Source: Pseudomonas simiae (GTDB lineage Bacteria; Pseudomonadota; Gammaproteobacteria; Pseudomonadales; Pseudomonadaceae). From it: DNA of 64,000 bases. Where the stretch lies: contig NZ_FOKB01000006.1 of NCBI RefSeq assembly GCF_900111895.1, forward strand, positions 248,001 through 312,000, read 5' to 3'. Positions within the stretch are counted from its first letter, which is position 1. Each line of letters starts with the position of its first letter. Shown piece after piece: positions 50,646 through 59,528 of this stretch. Made by a program: the position numbers and the translations under genes. The notes under the pieces were generated by a model that was not told where the DNA came from, did no database searches, and saw nothing but the letters and a program-made list of their open reading frames with translations.

Positions 50646-51629
50646 ATGGCTGTTAAAAAGACTACTCAGAAAGAAGGCAGCTCGTGGGTCGGGGAAGTTG
50701 AAAAATATTCCCGTAAGATCTGGCTTGCTGGTTTAGGCGTGTACTCGAAGGTTAGCAGTGACGGCGGCAAATACTTCGAGACTTTGGTCAAGGACGGCGA
50801 GAAGGCCGAGAAGTTGACCAAAACCACGGTTGGTAAAAAAGTTGAAGCGGCCAAGGCAACTGCCGGTTCCGCCAAGTCGAGCCTTTCGGACACTTGGGGC
50901 AAGTTGGAAGAAACTTTCGACAAGCGCCTCAACAGTGCCATTTCGCGACTGGGCGTGCCGAGCAAGGCAGAGCTGAAGACGCTGCACAGCAAGGTCGATA
51001 CCCTGACCAAGCAAATCGAGAAACTGACCGGCGCTAAAGTGGCTCCCGTGAAAACGGCGGCGGCCAAACCGGCTGCCAAGCCAGCGGCGAAAACCGCAGC
51101 GGCCAAACCGGCTGCGAAAACTGCCGCCAAGCCTCTGGTGAAAGCTGCCGCGAAACCGGCTGCCAAACCCGCTGCCAAGGCAACCGCTAAACCCGCCGCC
51201 AAGCCGGCGGCAAAAACGGCAGCTGCCAAGCCCGCCGCCAAGTCGGCAGCTAAGCCGGTAGCCGCGAAAGCTGCTGCCAAGCCTGCCGCTAAGCCAGCAG
51301 CCAAGGCAGCCGCAAAACCTGCCGCCAAGCCTGCGGCTAAAACCGCAGCCGCAAAACCCGCTGCCAAACCCGCCGCTGCGAAACCTGCAGCCAAGCCGGT
51401 CGCCGCGAAACCCGCCGCCAAACCTGCTGCAGCCAAGCCAGCGACAAAACCAGCCGCCGCGAAGAAGCCAGCGGTAGCGAAAAAGCCAGCAGCATCGAAG
51501 CCTGCGGTTGCGGCAAAGCCTGCTACTGCGCCAACCGCTTCCACAGCCAACTCGGTGTCCGCGCCGACCCCTGCTGCTGTGACCCCGACTGCAACGCCGG
51601 CAACCCCGACGCCATCCAGTCAGTCCTGA
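50646..51629 (+). CDS. phaF: Phasin and nucleoid-binding protein PhaF
   Basis: The protein has 327 residues. The N-terminal phasin domain (about 1-135, YSRKIWLAGLGVYSKVSSDGGKYFE) binds the polyester granule. A leucine-zipper-like stretch follows. The C-terminal half is a histone H1-like tail of KPAAK/AAKPA repeats that binds DNA and helps segregate granules. ATG 50646 has GGAGA upstream. The strongly repetitive tail may vary in length among strains. The gene ends at a bidirectional terminator shared with the pha synthase operon. Confidence 0.93.
   Translation: MAVKKTTQKEGSSWVGEVEKYSRKIWLAGLGVYSKVSSDGGKYFETLVKDGEKAEKLTKTTVGKKVEAAKATAGSAKSSLSDTWGKLEETFDKRLNSAISRLGVPSKAELKTLHSKVDTLTKQIEKLTGAKVAPVKTAAAKPAAKPAAKTAAAKPAAKTAAKPLVKAAAKPAAKPAAKATAKPAAKPAAKTAAAKPAAKSAAKPVAAKAAAKPAAKPAAKAAAKPAAKPAAKTAAAKPAAKPAAAKPAAKPVAAKPAAKPAAAKPATKPAAAKKPAVAKKPAASKPAVAAKPATAPTASTANSVSAPTPAAVTPTATPATPTPSSQS
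51050..51500 (+). repeat. Low-complexity AAKPAAK coding repeat in phaF
   Basis: About 450 bases encode mainly Ala, Lys and Pro in imperfect 5- to 8-residue units (AAKPAAK, PAAKTAA). The codons are mixed, so DNA identity between units is partial. Confidence 0.9.
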
Positions 51630-51644
51630 TTTTTCCCAGGACAC

Positions 51645-51680
51645 AAAAAATGCCCGGCCTGCAAAGGTCGGGCATTTTTT
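51645..51680. terminator. Bidirectional terminator between phaF and phaD
   Basis: The stem TGCCCGGCC (51651-51659) pairs with GGTCGGGCA (51666-51674), with one G-U pair. It is flanked by AAAAAA on the left and TTTTTT on the right. It serves phaF on the plus strand and the phaC1-Z-C2-D operon on the minus strand. Confidence 0.92.
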
Positions 51681-51707
51681 TAGGTGTGTGGGCTTGCTCC
51701 GACATGT

Positions 51708-52328
51708 TTAGACGCTGTCATCCAGGTATTTCAGCGCGAACTTCTCGGTTGCCAGGCGTGCCGGCAGCAATAGATGCGGCGCTACCAGCATCATGACCTG
51801 GTACACCACCACCCGTACCTCACCTTCACGATCAATAATCCGCTGGTAATCCAACGAGAACAGCAAGGTCAACGTGATCTGCTCCACCAGTTGCCCCAGG
51901 GCCTGGGTGCTACTGACCAACTGACCTGCCGCCTTCAGTCGCGCCAGCAATGACGCCAGGGTCCGCTTGAGCGCAGTCAGCTGGTTGCGAATGCCTTTGG
52001 CCAGCTTCGGCAAACGCCCCGCCAGGTTCGACAAGTCCTGGAACAAGAACCTGTAATGCGCCATGCGCTCGACAATCAGGTGCAGGAACAGCCAGTAATC
52101 CTCGGCCTCCAGTTGTGCGTCCGCCGGTGGGTCCAGCAGGGGCGCCAGCTCATTCTGGAAGCGTTCGAACAACCCGAGTACCAGTGGCTCCTTGCCATGG
52201 AAGTGGTAGTAGAGGTTGCCGGGGCTGATCCCCATTTCATTGGCCACCTCCATGGTCGACACGTTTGGCTCGCCCTTCTGGTTGAACAACTGCAGGGCAC
52301 ATTCAAGGATACGGTCGCGGGTCTTCAT
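51708..52328 (-). CDS. phaD: TetR-family regulator PhaD
   Basis: The protein has 206 residues. The N-terminal TetR helix-turn-helix (RDRILECALQLFNQKGEPNVSTMEVANEMGISPGNLYYHF) is followed by a helical ligand-binding domain. In P. putida PhaD activates the pha genes and responds to an acyl-CoA intermediate of beta-oxidation. It is the last gene of the minus-strand pha operon, 27 bases after phaC2. Confidence 0.93.
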   Translation of the reverse strand: MKTRDRILECALQLFNQKGEPNVSTMEVANEMGISPGNLYYHFHGKEPLVLGLFERFQNELAPLLDPPADAQLEAEDYWLFLHLIVERMAHYRFLFQDLSNLAGRLPKLAKGIRNQLTALKRTLASLLARLKAAGQLVSSTQALGQLVEQITLTLLFSLDYQRIIDREGEVRVVVYQVMMLVAPHLLLPARLATEKFALKYLDDSV

Positions 52329-52355
52329 CCAGTCTTCTTAATGTGATCGCTGAGC

Positions 52356-54038
52356 TCAGCGCACCCGCACATAGGTGCCGGGCGCTGCTTCCATCGGTGG
52401 GTAATTCTGGTTGCCCAGGGCGGTAAGGGTTTCCCGTTGCACGCCGGAGCGCTGCTGGATCCACTCCAGCCATTGCGGCCACCAACTGCCTTCGACGTGG
52501 TTGGCGTCGTAGTACCAGGCGCGCGGGTCGCTGCTCAGCTTGGGGTTCTCGACGTAATTGGCCTTGGGATTGCCCGGCGGGTTGAGAATGCTCTGGATAT
52601 GCCCGCTGTTGGACAGCACGAAGCGCCGCTCGCCGCCCAGCAATTGGGTCGAGCGATACACCGCGTCCCATGGCGTGATGTGGTCGTTGATGCCTGCCAC
52701 GCTGAAGCTGTCCACCGTGACCTTCTGCAAATCGATCGGTGTACCGCACACCTCCAGGCCACCGGGATGACTCAGCGGGTTGTGCTTGAAGAAGTCCAGC
52801 AGGTCGCCGTGCAGCGCGGCGGGCAGGCGCGTGTTGTCGTTGTTCCAATACAGGATGTCGAAGGCCGGCGGTTCCTTGCCCAGCAAGTAGTTGTTGATCC
52901 AGTAGTTCCAGATCAGGTCATTCGGACGCATCCAGGCGAACACCTTGGCCATGTCGCGGCCGTCCAGCACGCCTTGTTGATAAGACCGACGCTTGGCGGC
53001 TTCCAGGGTCTGCTCGTCGGCGAACAGCGTGGCGGGGCTGTCGATCTGGCTGTCCAGCAGGCTCACCAGGTAGCTGGCGCTTGAGATGCGGCGCAGCTGG
53101 CGTTTGGCTTGCAAGTGGCCTTGCAGCGCGGCGATGGTCAGCCCGCCGGCGCAGGCGCCCATCAGGTTGACCTCGCGGGCGCCAGTGATCGCGCGGCACA
53201 CGTTGAGCGCTTCCTCCAGCGCCGCAACGTAGGTGGACAGGCCCCATTCGCGATGCCGTACATCCGGGTTGCGCCAGCTGACCATGAAGGTCTGCAAGCC
53301 GTTTTTCAGGGCGTACTGCACAAAGCTGTTGGCCGGGCTTAGGTCGAAAATGTAGTACTTGTTGATTTGCGGCGGCACGATCAGCAGTGGCTTGGCGTAC
53401 TGCTTTTCGCTCATCGGCTTGTACTGGATCAGTTCCAGCAGTTCATTGCGAAATACCACCGAGCCGGGCGTGGTGGCGACCGTCTTGCCCACTTCGAAGG
53501 CGTGCTTGCTCACCTGGCGCGGCAGGCCGTTGTTGTGCAGCATGTCTTCGAACAGATGGGTCACTCCGCGCACCACGCTGTTGCCGCCGGAGTTGAGCAG
53601 CTCCTTGATCGCCAGCGGGTTGAGCAGGGTGTTGGAAGGGGAGACCGCATCGTTGATCAGCGAGAAGGCGAAGTGTGCGCGAGTGCGGTCATCGGCGCTC
53701 AGAGTGCTGTCATCGATCCAGTGCCGGGTCTGCTTCTGCCAGCTCAGATAAGCTTGCAGGCTACGCCGGTACAGTGGGTTGAGTGTCCAGGTGGGGTCGG
53801 TGAAGCGGCCGTCGTTGGGGTTGGGTTCGTGCACGGTTTCACCGAGCAATACGCGCCCCAGTTGTCCGCTCAACGCCCAGGCATGGCGAACGGTATGCAC
53901 CGGGTTGCGCAAGCCGTGGGCGGCCACGCTGCGCAGGGTCGACAGCAGGTCCCGACCCCGCAGGCCGGTGATCGCATTTTGCGCATTGATGAACGCCGCC
54001 GGGGTGGGCGCCGGGTTCGTCACGGGTCTTTCTCGCAT
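52356..54038 (-). CDS. phaC2: Class II polyhydroxyalkanoate synthase 2
   Basis: The 560-residue enzyme polymerises (R)-3-hydroxyacyl-CoA of medium chain length at the granule surface. The lipase-like box GACAGG contains the catalytic Cys296. The other triad members sit in the GINDHITPW and NSGHIQSI segments. ATG 54038 follows AAGGAG; the longer frame to 54107 is unlikely. The sequence is clearly paralogous to phaC1 but diverged. It lies between phaZ and phaD. Confidence 0.96.
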   Translation of the reverse strand: MRERPVTNPAPTPAAFINAQNAITGLRGRDLLSTLRSVAAHGLRNPVHTVRHAWALSGQLGRVLLGETVHEPNPNDGRFTDPTWTLNPLYRRSLQAYLSWQKQTRHWIDDSTLSADDRTRAHFAFSLINDAVSPSNTLLNPLAIKELLNSGGNSVVRGVTHLFEDMLHNNGLPRQVSKHAFEVGKTVATTPGSVVFRNELLELIQYKPMSEKQYAKPLLIVPPQINKYYIFDLSPANSFVQYALKNGLQTFMVSWRNPDVRHREWGLSTYVAALEEALNVCRAITGAREVNLMGACAGGLTIAALQGHLQAKRQLRRISSASYLVSLLDSQIDSPATLFADEQTLEAAKRRSYQQGVLDGRDMAKVFAWMRPNDLIWNYWINNYLLGKEPPAFDILYWNNDNTRLPAALHGDLLDFFKHNPLSHPGGLEVCGTPIDLQKVTVDSFSVAGINDHITPWDAVYRSTQLLGGERRFVLSNSGHIQSILNPPGNPKANYVENPKLSSDPRAWYYDANHVEGSWWPQWLEWIQQRSGVQRETLTALGNQNYPPMEAAPGTYVRVR

Positions 54039-54126
54039 GAGCCAACACTCCTTCGTCAAGCCATCAAACAGGCACGCCAATTCAGAACCATAGTCGGTTC
54101 CTGGCAAGTTGCGCGGCGGTGTGTCC

Positions 54127-54972
54127 TTACACGGCCGGTCGCGGATGAATCACCGCACGCATACGCTCCTCTTCAAGAAATTTCATGATGATCGGCGCCA
54201 CGGCTTCCGCTCGGGTGATCAGGAACAGGTGGCCGTCATCGATGATGTGCAGCTGTGCATTGGGAATGCGCCAGGCCAGCATGCGCATGTTGATCAGCGG
54301 GATCAGCGGGTCGTCGTCCCCCGCCAGCACCAGGGTGGGTTGGCGGATCTTGTGCAGCCAGTGGATGCTGGTCCAGCCCAGTCCGGCGAACAGCTGCCAG
54401 TAGTAACCGAGCTTGCCGGCCGAGCGCACTTTGCTCGCATGCTCGGCGGCCAGGTTCGAATCGCGGCGGAACGAGCCGCCATAAATCATCGGTGCGATGC
54501 GCACCACGTGGGACGGTTGGATGTAGCGCCGGGGACTGGCCATCAGCCACAGCACCTTGGGCTTGCCGGGCACCATAAAGGCCCCGGCAGCGGTGGCGGC
54601 GAGAATCAGTTTTTTGCAGCGTTCCGGATAGTCATAGGCGAACTGTTGCGCCAGCGCACCGCCCCAGGACACACCCACGGCGTTCACTTGGCCATAGTCC
54701 AGGTAATCGAGCATGCGCGCGGTGAGTTTGGCCAGGCCGGGAAAGCGGTAGGGTCGTTTGGGCGTCGAGGAGCCGCCCACGCCAGGCACATCGAAGGCGA
54801 TCACTTCCAGGTCCGGGTCCAGCGCCTGGACGAATGGAAACACCAACTCAAGGTTGGCGCCGATGCCATTGAAGATCAGCAACGGCGTCAAGTGAGGCTT
54901 GCCCGGGCGCACCGCCGTGCGGAGGGCCTGGCCATCCAGGTCGATGGTACGAAAGATGAACGGTTGCGGCAT
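54127..54972 (-). CDS. phaZ: Intracellular PHA depolymerase
   Basis: The alpha/beta hydrolase has 281 residues and releases hydroxy acids from the native granule. Nucleophile Ser102 is in AVGVSWGGALAQQ, the position known for P. putida PhaZ. The acid is in AGDDDPLIP and the histidine in IDDGHLFLI. No signal peptide is present, which fits the intracellular role. ATG 54972 starts MPQPFIFRTID. A REP doublet separates it from phaC1. Confidence 0.95.
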   Translation of the reverse strand: MPQPFIFRTIDLDGQALRTAVRPGKPHLTPLLIFNGIGANLELVFPFVQALDPDLEVIAFDVPGVGGSSTPKRPYRFPGLAKLTARMLDYLDYGQVNAVGVSWGGALAQQFAYDYPERCKKLILAATAAGAFMVPGKPKVLWLMASPRRYIQPSHVVRIAPMIYGGSFRRDSNLAAEHASKVRSAGKLGYYWQLFAGLGWTSIHWLHKIRQPTLVLAGDDDPLIPLINMRMLAWRIPNAQLHIIDDGHLFLITRAEAVAPIIMKFLEEERMRAVIHPRPAV

Positions 54973-55021
54973 GCTCAAGCCCTGTGAGGTGGTGCATAGG
55001 TCTAATGGGCGGTGCGGACCT

Positions 55022-55092
55022 TGTGGCAGCTGGCTTGCCTGCGATGCCGGCGGTGAATGCAACACCGCTTCCGCAGGCAAGCCAGCTCCCAC
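55022..55092. repeat. REP doublet (AGCTGGCTTGCCTGCGATAG family), short loop
   Basis: A forward arm (AGCTGGCTTGCCTGCGAT) and an inverted arm (CCGCAGGCAAGCCAGCTCCCAC) are separated by a loop shorter than in the other doublets. It lies in the 149-base gap between phaC1 and phaZ, within the operon, where it could affect mRNA stability. Confidence 0.85.
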
Positions 55093-55121
55093 ATCGGTCT
55101 CATTTCAACCACAAGGTCGGG

Positions 55122-56801
55122 TTAGCGTTCATGCACATATGTTCCCGGCGCAGCTTCGGCTGCGGCGTACGTTTTATTACCTAATACCGTCGGTGCTTTC
55201 TTTAATTTGCCCGCCCGTTCCGCCTGCCAGGCCTGCCAATGCAGCCACCAGGAATCCGTATGCTTGGTCGCGTTTTCCTGCCACTCCAGCGGCTTGCCGG
55301 CCAGGCTGTCGTTGGTCTGGTAACGCGCCTTGGGGTTGCCTGGCGGGTTGAGGATGCTCTGGATATGCCCGCTGCTGGACAGTACAAACTCCACCTTGCC
55401 ACCGAACAACTGTGCTGATTTGTAGCAGGATTGCCACGGCGTGATGTGGTCATTGGTGCCGGCCAGTGAATAAATATCGGCAGTGACTTGCTTGAGGTCG
55501 ATGGGCGTGCCGCACACTTCCAGGGCATTCGCCCGCACCAAAGGGTTGTTCTTGAACAGCTCGATCAGGTCGCCGTGGAATGCCGCCGGCAAACGCGTGG
55601 TGTCGTTGTTCCAGAACAGGATGTCGAACACCGGCGGCTCGTTGCCCAGCAGGTAGTTGTTGACCCAGTAGTTCCAGATCAGGTCGTTGGGGCGCATCCA
55701 CGCAAACACCTTGGCCATGTCGCGGCCTTCCAGCACACCGGCCTGGTAGGAGTGGCGCTTGGCCGCCTCCAGGGTCTGCTCGTCGACGAACAGTGCCACC
55801 TGGGTGTCCAGCGTGGTGTCCAGCACGCTCACCAGCAGTGTCAGGGCATTGACCTTTTTCTCCCCCAGCGCCGCATAGTGGCCGAGCAACGCGGTGCAGG
55901 TGATACCGCCGGAACAGGCGCCGAGCATGTTGATGTCCTTGCTGCCGGTAATCGCGGTGACCACATCCACGGCTTCCTTGAGCGCATCGATATAGGTCGA
56001 CAGCCCCCACTCGCGCTGGGCCTTGGTGGGGTTGCGCCAGCTGACAATGAAGGTTTGCTGGTTATTGCGCAGGCAGAAACGCGCCAGGCTCTTTTCCGGG
56101 CTCAGGTCGAATACATAGAATTTGTTGATCTGCGGCGGCACCACCAGCAGCGGGCGTTCGTGCACCTGTTCGGTGATCGGCTTGTACTGGATCAGCTCCA
56201 ACACGTCGTTGCGAAACACCACCGAGCCTTCGGTCGTGCCCAGGGTCTTGCCCACTTCAAAGGCGCCCATGTTCACCTGGCTCGGCATGCCGCCGTTGTG
56301 CACCATGTCCTTGGCCAGGTGGGACAAGCCATCGAGCAGGCTCTTGCCGCCGGTTTCAAAGAAGCGTTTGACCGCTGCCGGATTGGCCGCGCTGTTGGTG
56401 GGGGCCATGGCTTCGGTCATCAGGTTGATCACGAAGTGGCCGCGGCTGATGTCCTGTTCCGACAGGTTACTGTCGCCGATCCAGTCGTGCAGTTCCTTGC
56501 GCCACGCCAGGTAGGTTTGCAGATAGCGTTTGTACAGCGGGTTCTGGCTCCAGGCCGGGTCCTGGAAGCGACGGTCGTCGTTCTCGGGCACCAACGCGGA
56601 CTTGCCGAACATCACGTTCTTCAACTCAACGCCAAAATGTGCGACGTGCTTGACGCTGTGCAACGGTTGTTTGATGGCTTGGGTCAGCACCATCTTCGCT
56701 GATGCGAGTAAATCCTTTTTACGTAACGCGATGATCGGATTGAGCCCCAGGGTGTTTTCCGAGGCCTGGCGTTTCAAGTCATCGTTGTTCTTGTTACTCA
56801 T
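55122..56801 (-). CDS. phaC1: Class II polyhydroxyalkanoate synthase 1
   Basis: The main medium-chain PHA synthase has 559 residues. The active-site box is GACSGG with Cys296. GTNDHITPW and SSGHIQSILNPPGNP carry the Asp and His. The N-terminal region (NTLGLNPIIALRKKDLLASA) is typical of PhaC1. ATG 56801 is preceded by a leader of about 105 bases from a sigma-54 promoter. It is the first gene of phaC1-phaZ-phaC2-phaD. Confidence 0.97.
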   Translation of the reverse strand: MSNKNNDDLKRQASENTLGLNPIIALRKKDLLASAKMVLTQAIKQPLHSVKHVAHFGVELKNVMFGKSALVPENDDRRFQDPAWSQNPLYKRYLQTYLAWRKELHDWIGDSNLSEQDISRGHFVINLMTEAMAPTNSAANPAAVKRFFETGGKSLLDGLSHLAKDMVHNGGMPSQVNMGAFEVGKTLGTTEGSVVFRNDVLELIQYKPITEQVHERPLLVVPPQINKFYVFDLSPEKSLARFCLRNNQQTFIVSWRNPTKAQREWGLSTYIDALKEAVDVVTAITGSKDINMLGACSGGITCTALLGHYAALGEKKVNALTLLVSVLDTTLDTQVALFVDEQTLEAAKRHSYQAGVLEGRDMAKVFAWMRPNDLIWNYWVNNYLLGNEPPVFDILFWNNDTTRLPAAFHGDLIELFKNNPLVRANALEVCGTPIDLKQVTADIYSLAGTNDHITPWQSCYKSAQLFGGKVEFVLSSSGHIQSILNPPGNPKARYQTNDSLAGKPLEWQENATKHTDSWWLHWQAWQAERAGKLKKAPTVLGNKTYAAAEAAPGTYVHER

Positions 56802-56917
56802 CTACGACGCTCCATTGTCCGAAAGACGAGTACCGGGGACCGCTGCGCACCCAGTTTCGATACACAACACAAGCCTGGTACTGCGACTCGGGTGACCGTT
56901 GATACCGCATCGTCAAA

Positions 56918-56933
56918 TGCAGGGAACTTGCCA
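56918..56933 (-). promoter_or_regulatory. Sigma-54 promoter of phaC1
   Basis: Read on the minus strand, TGGCAAGTTCCCTGCA has GG and GC separated by exactly ten bases, close to the TGGCACG-N4-TTGCA consensus. Transcription would start near 56907, about 105 bases before the phaC1 ATG. A -24/-12 sequence before phaC1 has also been described in P. aeruginosa. The rest of the 249-base gap up to the DUF971 gene is AT-rich without other clear sites. Confidence 0.82.
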
Positions 56934-57050
56934 GTTCCATTGGTTACCCGAGTTTAATTTTTTTCGCAAGCGGACCAATCGTTGGTCACGCGACAGGGCA
57001 TTCAAGCAGATGAAATTAGAAAATGCCCTCTAAAGAGCAAGACCCCTGGG

Positions 57051-57428
57051 CTAGAGCATCAGCCGCACGACCGACTGATCCGGATCGCGGGTTTTGCCGG
57101 CTGCTTTGAGTTCGGCGAGGTAATCAGCCCACAGCGCGTCCTGACGCACGGCCAGTTGGTAGAGGTAGTCCCAGGTGAACAGTCCGCTGTCATGGCCGTC
57201 GTCGAAGGTCAATTTCAGTGCGTACTGACCGGCCGGTTCGACCTTGGTCAACCGGACGTTGAGCTTGCCGAATTGCAGGATGGGTTTGCCGTGACCCTGG
57301 ACCTCGGCGGAAGGCGAGTGGGTGCGCAGCAGTTCGGCAGGGAGTTGGTACACCTCGTCGGGCCCGTAGGTAAGGCCGAGGGTGTTGGAGGTTTTGTGCA
57401 GGTTTACAGCTGTAGGAAATTTGGACAT
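57051..57428 (-). CDS. DUF971 family protein
   Basis: The protein has 125 residues. It matches the DUF971 / gamma-butyrobetaine hydroxylase-like N-terminal domain: LGLTYGPDEVYQLPAELLRTHSPSAE and FDDGHDSGLFTWDYLYQL. The function of the stand-alone form is unknown; it may serve Fe-S cluster or metal handling. It sits between phaC1 and hslU, the same position as in P. aeruginosa. Confidence 0.85.
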   Translation of the reverse strand: MSKFPTAVNLHKTSNTLGLTYGPDEVYQLPAELLRTHSPSAEVQGHGKPILQFGKLNVRLTKVEPAGQYALKLTFDDGHDSGLFTWDYLYQLAVRQDALWADYLAELKAAGKTRDPDQSVVRLML

Positions 57429-57460
57429 TGGAGATGATCCTGAAGGAACCGGCTCGAAAA

Positions 57461-57548
57461 TGTGGGAGCGGGCTTGCTCGCGAATGGGCAGTGTCAGTCA
57501 GTACAGGTGTGACTGATACACCGCATTCGCGAGCAAGCCCGCTCCCAC
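57461..57548. repeat. REP doublet (GCGGGCTTGCTCGCGAA family)
   Basis: Near-perfect forward (GTGGGAGCGGGCTTGCTCGC) and inverted arms flank a loop with GTGTCAGTCA / TGACTGATACAC complementarity. It lies in the gap between hslU and the DUF971 gene and resembles the doublet at 59625, including the GACTGATACACC segment. Confidence 0.9.
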
Positions 57549-57576
57549 CTTAAAGCAAAGCGGCTCTGCGTGAGGC

Positions 57577-58914
57577 TTACAGGATATAACGAGACAGATC
57601 TTCGTTCTGCGCCAATTCGCCCAAGTGGCTGTTGACGTACTCAGCATCAATCTTGATTACTTCGCCATTCTGCGCACCGGCCAGGTCGCCGGCGCTGAAG
57701 GATACTTCCTCCAACAAGCGCTCCAGCAGCGTGTGCAAACGACGGGCACCGATGTTCTCGGTCTTCTCGTTGACCTGCCAGGCAATCTCCGCCAGGCGCT
57801 TGATACCGTCCGCCTGGAACTCGATACCCAAGCCTTCGGTTTTCAGCAGCTCACGGTATTGCTCGGTGAGCGACGCGTGCGGCTCACTGAGGATGCGCTC
57901 AAAGTCGCCAGGGGTCAGCGCCTTGAGCTCCACGCGGATCGGCAGGCGGCCTTGCAGCTCCGGCACCAGGTCGCTTGGCTTGCTCAGGTGGAATGCACCG
58001 GAGGCGATAAACAGGATGTGGTCGGTCTTGACCATGCCCAGCTTAGTGTTCACGGTGCAGCCTTCGATCAGCGGCAGCAGGTCGCGCTGTACGCCTTCAC
58101 GGGACACATCCACGCCGCCGGAGTTGCCGCGCTTGGCCACCTTGTCGATCTCGTCGATAAACACGATGCCGTGCTGCTCGACCGCTTCCAGGGCCTTGGC
58201 CTTGAGTTCTTCCTCATTGACCAGGCGCCCGGCTTCTTCGTCACGCACCAGTTTCAGGGCTTCCTTCACCTTGAGCTTGCGGCTTTTCTTCTTGCCCTTG
58301 CCCATGTTGGCGAACAGGTTCTGCAACTGGCTGGTCATTTCTTCCATGCCAGGCGGGGCGGAGATGTCGACGCCGGAGACTTCGGCGACTTCGATCTCGA
58401 TTTCCTTGTCGTCCAGCTGGCCTTCACGCAGTCGCTTGCGGAACAGCTGGCGGGTGTTGGAGTCCGAGGCCGGCGCGGCGTCCTCGTTGAAACCCATGCG
58501 TGCCGGTGGCAGCAGGGCGTCGAGGATGCGTTCTTCGGCGGCGTCTTCGGCGCGGTGGCTGACCTTGGTCATTTCCTGTTCGCGCAGCAGCTTCAGGGCG
58601 GCGTCGGCCAGGTCACGGATGATCGACTCGACGTCGCGGCCCACGTAGCCCACTTCGGTGAACTTGGTGGCTTCGACCTTGATGAACGGCGCGTTGGCCA
58701 ACTTGGCCAGGCGACGGGCGATTTCGGTTTTACCGACGCCGGTAGGACCGATCATCAGGATGTTCTTTGGCGTTACTTCAACGCGCAGTTCTTCGGGCAG
58801 TTGCATCCGGCGCCAGCGGTTACGCAGCGCGATGGCAACGGCGCGCTTGGCATCGTCCTGGCCGATGATATGGCGGTTGAGTTCATGGACGATTTCGCGG
58901 GGAGTCATGGACAT
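57577..58914 (-). CDS. hslU: ATP-dependent protease ATPase subunit HslU
   Basis: The 445-residue AAA+ unfoldase feeds substrates to HslV. Walker A is MIGPTGVGKTEIARR, the pore-loop region EVGYVGRDVESI follows, and Walker B is IVFIDEIDKVA. The I-domain lies between (about 110-240). The C-terminal end DLSRYIL is the tail that docks into HslV. ATG 58914 gives MSMTPREIV; an internal ATG two codons later is also possible. It lies 36 bases after hslV. Confidence 0.97.
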   Translation of the reverse strand: MSMTPREIVHELNRHIIGQDDAKRAVAIALRNRWRRMQLPEELRVEVTPKNILMIGPTGVGKTEIARRLAKLANAPFIKVEATKFTEVGYVGRDVESIIRDLADAALKLLREQEMTKVSHRAEDAAEERILDALLPPARMGFNEDAAPASDSNTRQLFRKRLREGQLDDKEIEIEVAEVSGVDISAPPGMEEMTSQLQNLFANMGKGKKKSRKLKVKEALKLVRDEEAGRLVNEEELKAKALEAVEQHGIVFIDEIDKVAKRGNSGGVDVSREGVQRDLLPLIEGCTVNTKLGMVKTDHILFIASGAFHLSKPSDLVPELQGRLPIRVELKALTPGDFERILSEPHASLTEQYRELLKTEGLGIEFQADGIKRLAEIAWQVNEKTENIGARRLHTLLERLLEEVSFSAGDLAGAQNGEVIKIDAEYVNSHLGELAQNEDLSRYIL

Positions 58915-58950
58915 AGTGTTTGGCGGCCTCAAGCGGAATAAGCCTACGGC

Positions 58951-59481
58951 TTACTCGGCGAGGTCCTGCTCCTCAATGGTCTGGTTGTGGTTGGTGAACA
59001 CGCAGATATCGCCGGCAATGCCCAGGGCTGTCTCGACGATTTCGCGAGCCGACAGGTCGGTCTTCTTCAGCAGTGCGCTGGCTGCCGCCTGGGCGTAGCC
59101 ACCGCCGGAACCCATGGCGATCAAGCCATGTTCAGGCTCAACCACATCGCCGTTGCCGGTGATGATCAGAGAAGCGTCTTTGTTGGCGACGGCCAGCATG
59201 GCTTCCAGACGGCTGAGGGAGCGGTCGGTACGCCATTCTTTGGCGAGTTCGACGGCTGCGCGCACGAGATGGCCCTGGTGTTTTTCCAGCTGGCCTTCGA
59301 AACGTTCGAAGAGGGTGAAGGCGTCGGCGGTAGCGCCGGCAAAGCCTGCGAGAACCTGGCCGTGGTACAGGCGACGCACTTTCTTGGCGTTGCCTTTCAT
59401 TACGGTATTACCCAGGGAAACCTGGCCGTCGCCGCCCATGACGACTTTGCCGTGGCGACGTACTGAAACGATGGTGGTCAA
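58951..59481 (-). CDS. hslV: ATP-dependent protease peptidase subunit HslV
   Basis: The protein has 176 residues. The start is TTG 59481, not the GTG five codons upstream. TTG gives Met-Thr-Thr-Ile-Val-Ser, so removal of Met exposes the catalytic N-terminal threonine that HslV requires. GGAG lies nine bases upstream of it. Conserved features are VRRHGKVVMGGDGQVSLGNTVMK and GSGGGYAQAAA. Transcription starts from a sigma-32 promoter 48 bases upstream. Confidence 0.96.
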   Translation of the reverse strand: MTTIVSVRRHGKVVMGGDGQVSLGNTVMKGNAKKVRRLYHGQVLAGFAGATADAFTLFERFEGQLEKHQGHLVRAAVELAKEWRTDRSLSRLEAMLAVANKDASLIITGNGDVVEPEHGLIAMGSGGGYAQAAASALLKKTDLSAREIVETALGIAGDICVFTNHNQTIEEQDLAE

Positions 59482-59528
59482 GGGGAGAGTCTCCACGCAG
59501 CGGGGCGAAAATGCCCTGATGGAAACTG

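Noticed and set aside
51050..51500. Possible CRISPR-like array in phaF
   Set aside because: The units are imperfect, lack unique spacers and are in frame, encoding the Lys-Ala-Pro tail.
51684..51701. Single REP-like fragment (GGCTTGCTCCG) after the phaF terminator
   Set aside because: Only about 18 bases with several mismatches and no partner arm; too short to annotate with confidence.
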